Positions 25,371 to 34,133 of a stretch of DNA of 64,000 bases are shown in pieces. Origin of the DNA: Acidobacteriota bacterium (lineage in GTDB: Bacteria; Acidobacteriota; Vicinamibacteria; Vicinamibacterales; CAVVIG01); contig JAFDVO010000017.1 in the NCBI GenBank assembly GCA_018268955.1, positions 1-64,000 on the forward strand, read 5' to 3'. Below the pieces are notes generated by a model. The model searched no databases and was not told where the DNA came from. It saw nothing but the letters and a program-made list of their open reading frames with translations. Position numbers and translations under genes: made by a program. Every line of letters starts with the position of its first letter. Position 1 is the first letter of the stretch.

Positions 25371-26002
25371 CCCGCCTGCCGGAGGAGCGCATCGAGGTAG
25401 GGCCAGACGTGGTCCGCCATCAGGCGGGCGCCCGCCGCATTCGGGTGGACGTGATCCGGCTGCATCAGCTCGCGGTTGCCGAGCACGCTCAGCATCATGA
25501 ACGGCACGAGCGGGACGTCGTACTGCCTGGCCAGGTCCACGTAGGCCTGATGGAACTCCACGGTGTAATTCCAGCCGTGCATCGGCAGCGCTTCCATCCC
25601 GCACAGCAGGACGGCGATGCCGCGCGACTGCGCGTCCTGGATGATTGTGGACAGGTTACGTCGCACTTCCGACACGGGTACACCGCGAAGCCCGTCGTTC
25701 GCTCCGAGCGCCACGACCAGGACCCGCACGTCGCCCCTGAGCGCCTCGCGGAAGCGGAGCAGCGCCCGGCCGGTGGTGTCGCCCGACACGCCAGCATTCA
25801 CGATGTCGAGTGCGTAGCCGGACTGCTGCAGGCGTTCCTGCAGGACGGCGGGAAACGCCCGGCTCGCGCCGATGCCGTGCCCGGAGGTCAGGCTGTCACC
25901 CAGTGCCACGATTCGTGGGCGCGCGGTCGTGGTTGCTGCGCTGACCCCATCGGCGGGTGCGCTCGCGGTCAGCAGCGTGAGGAGCGTGGCTGGAAGGAGC
26001 AC
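25349..26002 (-). CDS. Exported SGNH hydrolase (TesA-like arylesterase/lysophospholipase)
   Basis: 217 residues. Signal-like N-terminus (MLLPATLLTLLTASAPA), then SGNH blocks: ALGDSLTSGHG (Ser), NAGVSGDTTG (Gly), ALGANDGLRG (Asn) and DHVHPNAAG (Asp-His). This is the periplasmic acyl-CoA thioesterase I/protease I family that hydrolyses esters and thioesters. The 3' end overlaps the convergent terC 3' end by 22 bp. TACACT ends exactly six bases before GTG 26002, suggesting a leaderless mRNA. Confidence 0.88.
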   Translation of the reverse strand: MLLPATLLTLLTASAPADGVSAATTTARPRIVALGDSLTSGHGIGASRAFPAVLQERLQQSGYALDIVNAGVSGDTTGRALLRFREALRGDVRVLVVALGANDGLRGVPVSEVRRNLSTIIQDAQSRGIAVLLCGMEALPMHGWNYTVEFHQAYVDLARQYDVPLVPFMMLSVLGNRELMQPDHVHPNAAGARLMADHVWPYLDALLRQAGYLPSAT

Positions 26003-26110
26003 GATTCCAGTGTAGGGGGCGTGGTCGCCCTCGGCGAGCTGAGCACCGGCCTTTGCGCGCAGTGGACCTCAGGCGCCGTGCCGGGGGAGGATGAGGGCTG
26101 GGGAGAGACG

Positions 26111-26878
26111 ATGACTCAGCAGTGGTGTCCGGCCGGTTACCAGCAGCACGCGGCGTTCGTTCCAGCACTTGGCGCGTCGATCCTGTCGCAGCTCGCGCCG
26201 CAACCGGGCGAACGCATCCTCGACCTCGGCTGCGGTGATGGGACGCTCACGGCGCAGATCATCGAGCGTGGCGCACTGGTCGTCGGCGTTGATGCCTCTG
26301 CTGAGATGGTGGCCGCGGCGGCGGCGCGCGGTATCGACGCACGGGTCTGTGACGCGCGGGTGCTGCCCTTCGACCGTGAGTTCGATGCGGTGTTCTCCAA
26401 TGCGGTGCTGCACTGGATTCAAGACGCGGGCGCCGTGCTCGCGGGCGTTGCGCGGGCGCTGAAGCCAGGCGGTCGGTTCGTGGCCGAGTTCGGTGGCCAC
26501 GGGAACATCGCGGCGATCGCGGTCGCACTGCGCGCGGTCTTCGCGCACCGTGGGCTCCCGCTCGCGACGCCGTGGTTCTACCCGACACCTGACGAGTACC
26601 GCAGCCATCTCGAATCCGCCGGCCTCGTGGTGCGCGACATCCGCCTCGTTCCACGTCCGACGCTGCTGCCGACCGGCATGCTCGGCTGGCTGCGCACCTT
26701 CGCGCGCGAGCAGTTCGCGTCGGTGCCGCCAAGCCTTGTCGCGGAGGTGGAGCGGGAAGTGGTAGACCTGCTCGCGCCATCGCTTCGCGACACCGCAGGG
26801 CACTGGACCGCGGACTACGTGCGGCTGCAGGTGATCGCGGACAGAAGTCAGAACTCAGAACTCAGAGCTCAGAATTAG
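26111..26878 (+). CDS. Class I SAM-dependent methyltransferase (trans-aconitate methyltransferase-like)
   Basis: 255 residues. SAM-binding motif I ILDLGCGDGTLTAQI at about 35, VVGVDASAEMV (acidic ribose contact), then NAVLHWIQDAGAVL and ALKPGGRFVAEF. YTFx-type trans-aconitate methyltransferases share this layout, but the substrate is unproven. GGGGAGAGACG fixes ATG 26111; the reading frame is open far upstream but without support. The last residues (SQNSELRAQN) are encoded by the AACTCAG heptad repeat, so the repeat has become the protein's C-terminus. Confidence 0.85.
   Translation: MTQQWCPAGYQQHAAFVPALGASILSQLAPQPGERILDLGCGDGTLTAQIIERGALVVGVDASAEMVAAAAARGIDARVCDARVLPFDREFDAVFSNAVLHWIQDAGAVLAGVARALKPGGRFVAEFGGHGNIAAIAVALRAVFAHRGLPLATPWFYPTPDEYRSHLESAGLVVRDIRLVPRPTLLPTGMLGWLRTFAREQFASVPPSLVAEVEREVVDLLAPSLRDTAGHWTADYVRLQVIADRSQNSELRAQN
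26843..26876. repeat. Heptad repeat AACTCAG
   Basis: AACTCAG, AACTCAG, AGCTCAG and relatives at the 3' end of the methyltransferase gene. The facing array at 26944 is its approximate reverse complement. Confidence 0.8.
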
Positions 26879-26943
26879 CAGACCGCCGCGCACAATCGAA
26901 AGGTCCGCGCTCGGTAACGTGCGACGGGTCGTTCGTGCGCCGC

Positions 26944-26978
26944 AGTTCTGACTTCTGACTTCTTACTTCTGAGTTCGG
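26944..26978. repeat. Heptad repeat TTCTGAC (inverted relative to 26843)
   Basis: TTCTGAC, TTCTGAC, TTCTTAC, TTCTGAG. With 26843-26876 it forms a large imperfect inverted repeat between convergent 3' ends and spans the dut stop codon. Confidence 0.8.
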
Positions 26979-27421
26979 AACGTCCCCGTGTGTCCGAACC
27001 CGCCTTCGCCGCGGCTCGTGTCCGGGAGCGTCTCGGCTTCTGCCCAGAGGACCTGCTCAACGGCGGCCACGACCATCTGGGCGATCCGCATCCCTGGGGC
27101 GACGCTGAACGGCTCGCGCCCGTGATTGATCAGGATCACCTTCACCTCACCGCGGTAATCCGAGTCGATGGTGCCTGGCGTGTTCAGCACCGTGACGCCG
27201 TGCTTCGCCGCCAAGCCTGACCGGGGCCGCACCTGCGCCTCGAAGCCGTGGGGCAGCGCAATGGAGAACCCGCAGGGCACCAGCGTGAACGTCCCGGGCT
27301 CGATCACGATCGCCTCGGGGATGCACGCGGACAGGTCCATGCCGGCGGCGCCTGCTGTGGCGTACTCAGGGACACACGCGTCGGGAGATAGCCTGCGGAT
27401 GGGGACGACAAGCGGAGGCAC
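26963..27421 (-). CDS. dut: Deoxyuridine triphosphatase
   Basis: About 152 residues from GTG 27421. Hydrolyses dUTP to dUMP. All five trimeric dUTPase motifs are present: [33 protein letters not shown] (catalytic Asp), GMRIAQMVV and [10 protein letters not shown] start at GTG 27439 adds six residues, but TACTAT ends six bases before 27421, and [11 protein letters not shown] is close to the usual family N-terminus. The stop lies inside a heptad repeat. Confidence 0.93.
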   Translation of the reverse strand: MPPLVVPIRRLSPDACVPEYATAGAAGMDLSACIPEAIVIEPGTFTLVPCGFSIALPHGFEAQVRPRSGLAAKHGVTVLNTPGTIDSDYRGEVKVILINHGREPFSVAPGMRIAQMVVAAVEQVLWAEAETLPDTSRGEGGFGHTGTFRTQK

Positions 27422-27442
27422 GGGAGGATAGTACCTCACGGG

Positions 27443-27475
27443 GAAGTCAGAATTCGGACGTCAGAACTCAGAAGT
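27443..27475. repeat. Heptad repeat, GTCAGAA type
   Basis: AGTCAGA, ATTCGGA, CGTCAGA, ACTCAGA-like units, immediately upstream of dut. Confidence 0.65.
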
Positions 27476-27561
27476 GGATAGCCGCCGGAAACGCCCTTCG
27501 CGTCGTGGTTCACGAACGTACTGCAGCCCCGGAGCGGCGGACGGTTGGCGGCTGAACACAG

Positions 27562-27596
27562 AAAAGGCCCGGCGAGTGTTCCGCACCCGCCGGGCC
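27562..27596 (-). terminator. Rho-independent terminator of the first TonB receptor gene
   Basis: On the minus strand GGCCCGGCG pairs perfectly with CGCCGGGCC and is followed by TTTTCTG. Confidence 0.8.
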
Positions 27597-27613
27597 CATC
27601 TGGAGATCCGCTC

Positions 27614-27641
27614 GTCTAACGTCTAACGTCTAACGTCTAAC
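27614..27641. repeat. Four exact GTCTAAC heptamers
   Basis: A perfect 4x7-bp array between the TonB receptor stop codon and its terminator. A single inverted copy (GTTAGAC) lies near 34041. Confidence 0.9.
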
Positions 27642-27653
27642 TTCGGAACGCCC

Positions 27654-30600
27654 CTACCACTTGATGTCCACGCCGACGCGGATGATGCGCGCCTGCAGGA
27701 TCGTCGAGGGACGCAGGTAGCTGGCCGCGCCGTACTGCATGCTCTGCACGGACGTCCAGTCGTTCGAGTTGAACGCGTTGAACAGATCGAGCTTCGGGTT
27801 GACGCGCACCTGGCCGACGGTGAAGTTCTTCGCGAGCGAGAAGTCCACCTGGGTCAGGCGCGGGCCGTACTCGGTCTGCGCGGGCACGAGCGGCACCGTC
27901 AGGCCCGCCTGCGTCATGCCCGGCAGGATCAGCGCGCCGACCGTGCACTTCGACGGGTCGTTGCAGGTCGACGTCGTCCAGCGCGTGCTGGGGGTCACGA
28001 GCAGGTAGGTGCCACGACCGTTGGGGCCCGCGGCGTTGCCGGTGGCATCCCAGCCCGTGCCCGCGGTGAACACGCCGTAGGGCAGCGCATCGGCGCCGAG
28101 CAGGGCACCAGCCAGCGCCTGCAGCGAGCCGCTGAAGGTGATGCCGTACCAGGGCAGCGGGTAGGTGCCTGCGAGCTTGAACGAGGTCGTGAACGGGATG
28201 TTCCACTGGCTCTGGTCGCAGAACGCCAGCAGGTTCGGGTTGTTCGCGGCCGCGCTGCAGCTGTTCGCCAGCGTGCGCTCGGTGGAGCTGCCACCGAACA
28301 GCCGCGCGCCCTTCGGCAGCTTCGCGTTGAAGTTGATCTCGATGCCGTCGTAGGTGCGCTTCAGGTCCTTGTCGTTGCGGTCGAGATAGTCAACGGCGCT
28401 CGCCTTGGACGCCGCCAGGTTGTAGGCCGTCACCGTGCCGCCCGTCACCGGGTTGTAGATGCTGACCGGCGTGTAGTCGCTCGTGCTCAGCGCGACGTTG
28501 TTGCGATCGATCAGGTTCTTGAACGTGCTGTGGAACCACTCCGCCGTCACGGCGATGCCCGGCAGCACTTCGTGGGAGACGCCCACGTTGTACCCAAGCT
28601 GGTAGGGCCGCTTCAGGTCCGGATCGAAGCGCGCCAGCGAGCGGACACCGAAGTTGGCCGGCAGCGTGGCGAAGTTGATCTCGCACCCCGCGGTCTGGTA
28701 CACGCAGCCGCGTTCACCCTGCGCGATGTCGTCGCCGTTCAGGTCCGTCCAGGGCAGCGTGAAGCTGGTCAGCGCGGTCGGGTTGTACAACTGGGCGAAG
28801 CCGGTCGTCGCCGCCGTCATGTACTTGTTGAACCCGGCACGGATCGCGGTCTTGCCGTTGCCGAACACGTCGTACACCGCTGAGGTGCGCGGCGAGATGT
28901 CCTTCCAGGTCGGGATGGTCACGTCGCCGTACGCGGGCGAGTTCGCGAAGCGGCCGATCTGCGCCTGCTGTCCCATGACGTGCTGCTTGACGTAATCGAA
29001 GCGCACGCCGTAGTTCACCGTCAGCTTGTTCAGCTTCCAGGAGTCCTGGGCATACACACCGAAGTTCGCATCGAGGTACTCACCCACCTGAAGGGGCGTG
29101 TTCAGCACCTGCACCTGGAACGGGATCGGGTTGCACGCGGCTGCCGTGCACGCCGAGGCCGGCGTGTTGTAGACCTGGTACAGGTCCGCGTTGGCGTTGT
29201 TGTACCGGCGGTAGGGCCCCCACGAGTCCTGGAAGCCGACCTTGATGCTGTGCGTGCCGGTGACGTACGACGCCGAGGCACCGACGTTGTAGCGGTCCGG
29301 GTAGTTACCGAGCTGCGCGCTGGGGGCGTTCCACAGGAAGCCCAGTGAGCTGTCGCTCTTCCGGACGTTCGCGTACCACGCCGGCGTGCCGCGCTCCGCA
29401 AGGATGCCTGGCTGATACAGGTTGTCGTAGCGCTCACGGTTGAACGAGAAGCCGCCTTCGACGAGCAGGCGCGGCGTCACAGTGGACGTCCACTTGGCCG
29501 ATCCGGTCGCGAAGGTCGGGGTGTTCCACTTCACCGAGGCTGTGTTCGGGTCCGTGAGGGAGCCCATCGCATGGCCGCGCAGGCGCATTGCACGATCGTT
29601 GAACACCGCGAACTTGTTGCGCGGCGACACCTGCCAGGTCAGTCGGACAATCGGGTTGTCCATCTTCTCGTCGGAGATGCCCTGCTCGCACGAGCCGGGC
29701 TTGGACTGGCAGATCTGGTAGGCCAGCGGATACGGCACGCCGGCCGGGGTGACGAAGGTGTTCGCGATCGGCTTGTCGTACCGCGCGCGGCGCAGCGCAC
29801 CGTAGAACCACAGCTTGTCCTTCATCAGCGGTCCGCCCTGCTCGACGTTCCACTCGTAGAAGTTGTCGATCTTGTCGACACCCGTGACGCCGAGCGAGGT
29901 GAGCCGGCTCGTCAGGTTGTCGCCCTGCCACTGCTTCGGTGACTTTGCGGCCTTGAACCCACCCGAGAACTTGTTGCCGCCGTCCTTCGGAACCAGGTTC
30001 ATGTTCAGGCCGCCGGCAATCGTTTCTGCCGTGCCGCCGGCCGTCTGGTACACGGCCTCCTGAATCATCGCCTCGTTGTGGTACGCCTGCACGGCGCCGT
30101 CACCCATCGTGCCGTTGGTGATCAGGCCGTCGACGGTGACCATCGTGCCGGAGGCGCCGACACCGTGGACCGCGAAGTAGGTCTGCTGCATCGCGCGGCT
30201 GCCGCCGACGTCCGGCGAGCTCAGGCTCACGCCGACGACGAGCTGGCCAAGGCTCTGGATGGTCTTCGCGCTCGGCACCGCATCGAGCACCTCGCGGTTC
30301 AGCACCTGCGCCTTCACGTTCGAGCTGGTGTCGACGACGGGTGAGGACCCGGACACGGTCACCGACTCCTCGAGCGCGCCGACCTTCATCTCGGCGTTGA
30401 TCGTGGCGGTGAAGTTCGCCGGGAGATCAAGCCCTTCGCGCTTGAACGTCTGGAAGCCCGGCAGTGTGAAGCTCACGGTGTATGTGCCCGGCCGCAGGTC
30501 GACGATGCGGTAGGCGCCTTCGCCGTCGGTGATGACCGAACGGGTCTTTTCGATGAGGACGTCAGACGATGCTTCGACGGTCACGCCCGGCAGGATCGCG

Positions 30601-30713
30601 CCGGACGGGTCCTTCACGACCCCGGCAATCGCGCTCTGTGCATGAGCTGCGGCCGGCAGCCAGAGGATGCACGCAAGCGCGGCAATTCCGGCCATCACGA
30701 GTTTCCGAATCAT
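27654..30713 (-). CDS. TonB-dependent receptor, Oar-like, with carboxypeptidase-regulatory domain
   Basis: 1,019 residues. Signal peptide (about 1-25, ending AAAHAQ), an Ig-like CarboxypepD_reg domain (about 27-115; IAGVVKDPSGAILPGVTVEA and DLRPGTYTVSFTLPGF), a plug domain (about 125-240) and a large outer-membrane barrel to a C-terminal aromatic (VGVDIKW). Two cysteine-containing loop insertions lie in the barrel. Typical of Acidobacteria, which carry many such receptors for oligosaccharide, peptide or siderophore uptake; the ligand is unknown. GGAGG eight bases upstream sets ATG 30713. It is a divergent paralogue of the next gene (about the same N-terminal 110 residues). Confidence 0.93.
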   Translation of the reverse strand: MIRKLVMAGIAALACILWLPAAAHAQSAIAGVVKDPSGAILPGVTVEASSDVLIEKTRSVITDGEGAYRIVDLRPGTYTVSFTLPGFQTFKREGLDLPANFTATINAEMKVGALEESVTVSGSSPVVDTSSNVKAQVLNREVLDAVPSAKTIQSLGQLVVGVSLSSPDVGGSRAMQQTYFAVHGVGASGTMVTVDGLITNGTMGDGAVQAYHNEAMIQEAVYQTAGGTAETIAGGLNMNLVPKDGGNKFSGGFKAAKSPKQWQGDNLTSRLTSLGVTGVDKIDNFYEWNVEQGGPLMKDKLWFYGALRRARYDKPIANTFVTPAGVPYPLAYQICQSKPGSCEQGISDEKMDNPIVRLTWQVSPRNKFAVFNDRAMRLRGHAMGSLTDPNTASVKWNTPTFATGSAKWTSTVTPRLLVEGGFSFNRERYDNLYQPGILAERGTPAWYANVRKSDSSLGFLWNAPSAQLGNYPDRYNVGASASYVTGTHSIKVGFQDSWGPYRRYNNANADLYQVYNTPASACTAAACNPIPFQVQVLNTPLQVGEYLDANFGVYAQDSWKLNKLTVNYGVRFDYVKQHVMGQQAQIGRFANSPAYGDVTIPTWKDISPRTSAVYDVFGNGKTAIRAGFNKYMTAATTGFAQLYNPTALTSFTLPWTDLNGDDIAQGERGCVYQTAGCEINFATLPANFGVRSLARFDPDLKRPYQLGYNVGVSHEVLPGIAVTAEWFHSTFKNLIDRNNVALSTSDYTPVSIYNPVTGGTVTAYNLAASKASAVDYLDRNDKDLKRTYDGIEINFNAKLPKGARLFGGSSTERTLANSCSAAANNPNLLAFCDQSQWNIPFTTSFKLAGTYPLPWYGITFSGSLQALAGALLGADALPYGVFTAGTGWDATGNAAGPNGRGTYLLVTPSTRWTTSTCNDPSKCTVGALILPGMTQAGLTVPLVPAQTEYGPRLTQVDFSLAKNFTVGQVRVNPKLDLFNAFNSNDWTSVQSMQYGAASYLRPSTILQARIIRVGVDIKW

Positions 30714-31038
30714 TCAGTAGCCTCCCTGACCAGCCGGCTCCGGCCGGTCACCGAACGGCGAGGTTACTTGTACTTCCAGCCCGGCAGAAGATGAAAAAAC
30801 GCTGACAACAGAACCACTTGGGGCTGATAAGCCGTGTCTTCGGATTCTTGGATCAGCCCTATGCCTTACGGTTTATCAATGCGCACGGGTGTTGACCTGC
30901 CCGCAGGTCCGCGCATACAGTTCCGCACCCTGATATGCGGATTCTTTAGCAGGCTCGACCAGTTTCTTTCTCGGTAGCTCGGCTTCATCGCGTTGGTTGT
31001 TCGTTCGTGTCAGCGAAGTACACCCCAAGGAGGCGCGG
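30714..31038. other. 325-bp divergent promoter region between the TonB receptor genes
   Basis: Lower GC than its surroundings and no credible gene. GGGCTGAT (30821-30828) and ATCAGCCC (30852-30859) form a perfect 8-bp inverted repeat with 23 bases between, either an operator or a hairpin. A sigma-70-like promoter toward the plus-strand gene is listed separately. Confidence 0.6.
30892..30921 (+). promoter_or_regulatory. Sigma-70-like promoter of the second TonB receptor
   Basis: TTGACC (30892-30897), an 18-base spacer and TACAGT (30916-30921). It implies a leader of about 110 bases. Confidence 0.4.
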
Positions 31039-34014
31039 ATGGTCTCGAGCAAGTGGAAAGTGATGGCGCTGTTCGTGGCGCTGCTGGCGTTGCCGGCAGT
31101 GGCCCGGGCGCAGAGTGCGATAACCGGCATCGTGCGCGATACGTCGGGAGCGGTGCTCCCAGGCGTGACGGTTGAGGCGGCGAGTCCGGCGCTCATCGAG
31201 AAGACGAGAGCGGTCACCACCGACGGTGAAGGCCGCTACAACATCGTCGACCTCCGCCCAGGCGTCTACTCGGTGACGTTCTCGCTCGAGGGCTTCAGCA
31301 CCGTGAAGCGCGACGGCATCGAACTGCCCGCGAACTTCACGGCCACCATCAACGGTGACCTGAAGGTCGGCTCGCTCCAGGAAACGATTACGGTGTCCGG
31401 GGCGTCGCCGGTGGTCGATACGTCCACGGCGGTGCAGCAGCAGGTGCTGAGCCGCGCGGTCCTCGATGCCGTGCCCACCGGCCGGTCGGTCCCGACGCTC
31501 GGCGCCATGCTCACCGGCGCGCGCCTGGCGCTGCCTGACGTGGGCGGCACCTCGGGCATGCAGAATCGCGACCTCACGGTGCACGGGTCCGATGGACGCG
31601 ACACCACCTTCCTCATCGACGGCATGATCCTCAACGGCATCGAAGGGGATGGCTCGGTCCAGAGCTACTTCAACGACCTCATGTTCGAAGAGGTCAGCTA
31701 CCAGACGAGCGCCATCAATGCCGAGACGTCGGCCGGCGGCGTGCGCGCGAACATGATTCCGAAGGACGGCGGCAACCAGTTCAAGGGGACCGCGTTCGTC
31801 TCCGGCGGCAACAAGGGCATGCAGTCCGATAACACCGCCGAGGCGAAGAAGCAGGGGCTGGCCGCGGGCGACGCGCTCAGCAAGGTGTGGGACATCAACG
31901 TGGCGGTCGGCGGCCCGATCCGGAAGGACAAGCTCTGGTTCTTCTCGTCTGGCCGCGACTGGGGCGTGTACCAGTACATCGCCAACAGCTTCTTCCGCTA
32001 CGGCGACAAGGCGGGGCAGCAGACCATCGACGATGCGCGCATCTCCAGCGCGATGATCCGGCTCACGGACCGCATCGGCGAGAAGCACAAGATTGCTGGC
32101 TACCTTGACCGCATCCGCAAGTTCCGCGGTCACGAGAACTCCGCTCCGGCGGGATACGCGATCGCCGGCGAGGCGACCGACATCCGCGCGCCCAAGCAGT
32201 ACTACACGAGCGAGATCAAGTACACGGGGACGCTGACGAGCAAGTTCCTGGTCGAAGCCGGGTTCGCGATCAACAACGAGAGCTACGATCTGACGCCGCT
32301 CGATCCGAGCAGCGTGCCACCGCTGGAGAAGGGTGGCCAGACGCCGACGAACGCGCTTGTGATTCCGAAGCGCGACGTCACGCTGCAGACGGCGTACGAC
32401 CAGTACGACGGCGGCATCTATTACCGCGAGCCGATTCGCAAGACGATCGTGGCCTCGGCGTCGTACGTCACCGGTTCCCACAACATCAAGGTCGGCATCC
32501 AGCAGGGCAACGGCTACTTCTGGCGGCAGCGCCGCATGGCGGCCGATCTCCTGCAGCTCTATCGCAGCGGCGCGCCGTCGCAGGTGATCATCTACAACAC
32601 GCCGCAGAGCAGCCAGAGCAACATGGACCAGGACCAGGGCATCTACGCCCAGGATCAGTGGACGCTGGGCCGTGTGACGGTCAGCCCGGGCGTGCGCTTC
32701 GAGCACTTCGTCGGGTCGATCGACGGCCGGTCGGTCGCCGGCGGCCGTTTCGTGCCGGCGCGCACGTTCCAGGATGTGCCGGACGTGCCCAACTGGCGGG
32801 ACGTCTCGCCGCGTCTCGGCGTGGCGTGGGACGTCAAGGGTGACGGCAAGACCGCAGTGAAGGCGGGCTGGGGCAAGTACGTGCGCGCCTACTCGACCGG
32901 GTTCGCCGACACGTACGATCCCAACTTCTTCACGTCAGCCACACTGAGCTGGACCGACCTGAACAACGACAACATCGCCCAGGGTGGCCTCAGCTACCTG
33001 CCGGATGGGACGCGCGTCGCGTGCACCTACCGCACGCCGGGCTGCGAGATCGACTTCTCGACCCTGTCGTCCACCTTCGGCACGAAGCCGCAGCAGACCT
33101 TCGACCCGAAGATCGGCCGTCCTTACCAGTACGAGATGAACGCGAGCGTCCAGCGTGAGCTGATGCCCGGCACCTCGGTCACCTTCTCGTTCAAGCGCCG
33201 CGATTACCGCAACCTGATCTGGTCCGACAACACCCTGGTGAACCCGTCGGACTACACGAAGTACACGGTGGCCAACCCGCTCGACCCGTCCAAGACGGTG
33301 GACGTCTACAACCTGAGCCCGTCCAAGGCGACGGCGGTCAGCCTGCTGGATCAGAACTCCAGCGAGAACCGTCGGTACTACAACGGGTGGGACGTCAACT
33401 TCCAGAGCCGCGTGAAAGGGCTGAACATCTTCGGCGGCTACAGTGCGGGTCACACGCTCGCCAAGACCTGCCAGACCGAGGACCCGAACAACCTGACGTA
33501 CTGCGACCAGAGCCAGTACAGCATCCCGATGTACGGCCAGTTCAAGCTCAATGGCTCGTACACGCTGCCGTGGAAGCTGCAGGTCGCCGCCACGTTCCAG
33601 AGCTACAACGGCGACGCGCGGAACGGCACGAACGACGGTTCGATTCCCGCCACGAGCATGGTCGACCCGTCACTCCGCGCGGTCTGGAACATGTCGCGCG
33701 CAGACTTCCTGGCCGCCACCGCCAAGGCCGGGTACAACAACGGTCAGGGCGTCACGCTGACCCAGTCGTCGGTCAACGTCCAGCTGATCGCCCCGGGCAC
33801 GAAGTTCCTCGACCGTCAGAACCAGGCGGACATCCGCCTGAAGCGGCTGTTCACGTTCGGCCGCATGCAGGCGGAGGCGCAGTTCGACGCCTACAATGCG
33901 TTCAACTCGGGCGTCGTGCTCTCACGCGTGCAGACCTACGGGCCGCGTCTTGATGTGCCCGCGTCGATCCTGCAGGGCCGCCTGCTCCGCGTCGGCGCGC
34001 AGCTGCGCTGGTAG
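31039..34014 (+). CDS. TonB-dependent receptor, Oar-like, with carboxypeptidase-regulatory domain
   Basis: 991 residues. Signal peptide (KWKVMALFVALLALPAVARAQ), CarboxypepD_reg domain (about 26-115; ITGIVRDTSGAVLPGVTVEA), plug (about 125-230; DLTVHGSDGRDTTFLIDGM) and beta-barrel ending RVGAQLRW. AAGGAGG nine bases upstream sets ATG 31039. Paralogous to the divergent receptor at 27654-30713: the regulatory domain is nearly identical, while the barrels differ mainly in extracellular loops, so the two may have different ligands. The LytS/LytTR pair lies downstream, convergent. Confidence 0.93.
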   Translation: MVSSKWKVMALFVALLALPAVARAQSAITGIVRDTSGAVLPGVTVEAASPALIEKTRAVTTDGEGRYNIVDLRPGVYSVTFSLEGFSTVKRDGIELPANFTATINGDLKVGSLQETITVSGASPVVDTSTAVQQQVLSRAVLDAVPTGRSVPTLGAMLTGARLALPDVGGTSGMQNRDLTVHGSDGRDTTFLIDGMILNGIEGDGSVQSYFNDLMFEEVSYQTSAINAETSAGGVRANMIPKDGGNQFKGTAFVSGGNKGMQSDNTAEAKKQGLAAGDALSKVWDINVAVGGPIRKDKLWFFSSGRDWGVYQYIANSFFRYGDKAGQQTIDDARISSAMIRLTDRIGEKHKIAGYLDRIRKFRGHENSAPAGYAIAGEATDIRAPKQYYTSEIKYTGTLTSKFLVEAGFAINNESYDLTPLDPSSVPPLEKGGQTPTNALVIPKRDVTLQTAYDQYDGGIYYREPIRKTIVASASYVTGSHNIKVGIQQGNGYFWRQRRMAADLLQLYRSGAPSQVIIYNTPQSSQSNMDQDQGIYAQDQWTLGRVTVSPGVRFEHFVGSIDGRSVAGGRFVPARTFQDVPDVPNWRDVSPRLGVAWDVKGDGKTAVKAGWGKYVRAYSTGFADTYDPNFFTSATLSWTDLNNDNIAQGGLSYLPDGTRVACTYRTPGCEIDFSTLSSTFGTKPQQTFDPKIGRPYQYEMNASVQRELMPGTSVTFSFKRRDYRNLIWSDNTLVNPSDYTKYTVANPLDPSKTVDVYNLSPSKATAVSLLDQNSSENRRYYNGWDVNFQSRVKGLNIFGGYSAGHTLAKTCQTEDPNNLTYCDQSQYSIPMYGQFKLNGSYTLPWKLQVAATFQSYNGDARNGTNDGSIPATSMVDPSLRAVWNMSRADFLAATAKAGYNNGQGVTLTQSSVNVQLIAPGTKFLDRQNQADIRLKRLFTFGRMQAEAQFDAYNAFNSGVVLSRVQTYGPRLDVPASILQGRLLRVGAQLRW

Positions 34015-34054
34015 GAGCGTTCCGAAGGTAGAAGTCAGGCGTTAGACGCCAGAA

Positions 34055-34089
34055 GGGCGGCCCGGGAGCGTTCCCAGGCCGCCCTTTTT
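34055..34089 (+). terminator. Rho-independent terminator of the second TonB receptor
   Basis: GGGCGGCC pairs perfectly with GGCCGCCC and is followed by TTTTTG on the plus strand. Confidence 0.88.
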
Positions 34090-34100
34090 GTTTCAACCGC

Positions 34101-34128
34101 AATCAGCAGTCAGCAATTAGCAATCAGC
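34101..34128. repeat. Heptad repeat AATCAGC
   Basis: AATCAGC, AGTCAGC, AATTAGC, AATCAGC between the terminator and the LytTR gene stop. Confidence 0.75.
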
Positions 34129-34133
34129 CATTC

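Noticed and set aside
25409-26110. N-terminal extension of the methyltransferase frame
   Set aside because: Antisense to the SGNH hydrolase; the methyltransferase has its own ribosome-binding site at 26111.
30985-32706. 573-residue minus-strand ORF
   Set aside because: Antisense to the second TonB receptor, which has signal peptide, domains and ribosome-binding site.
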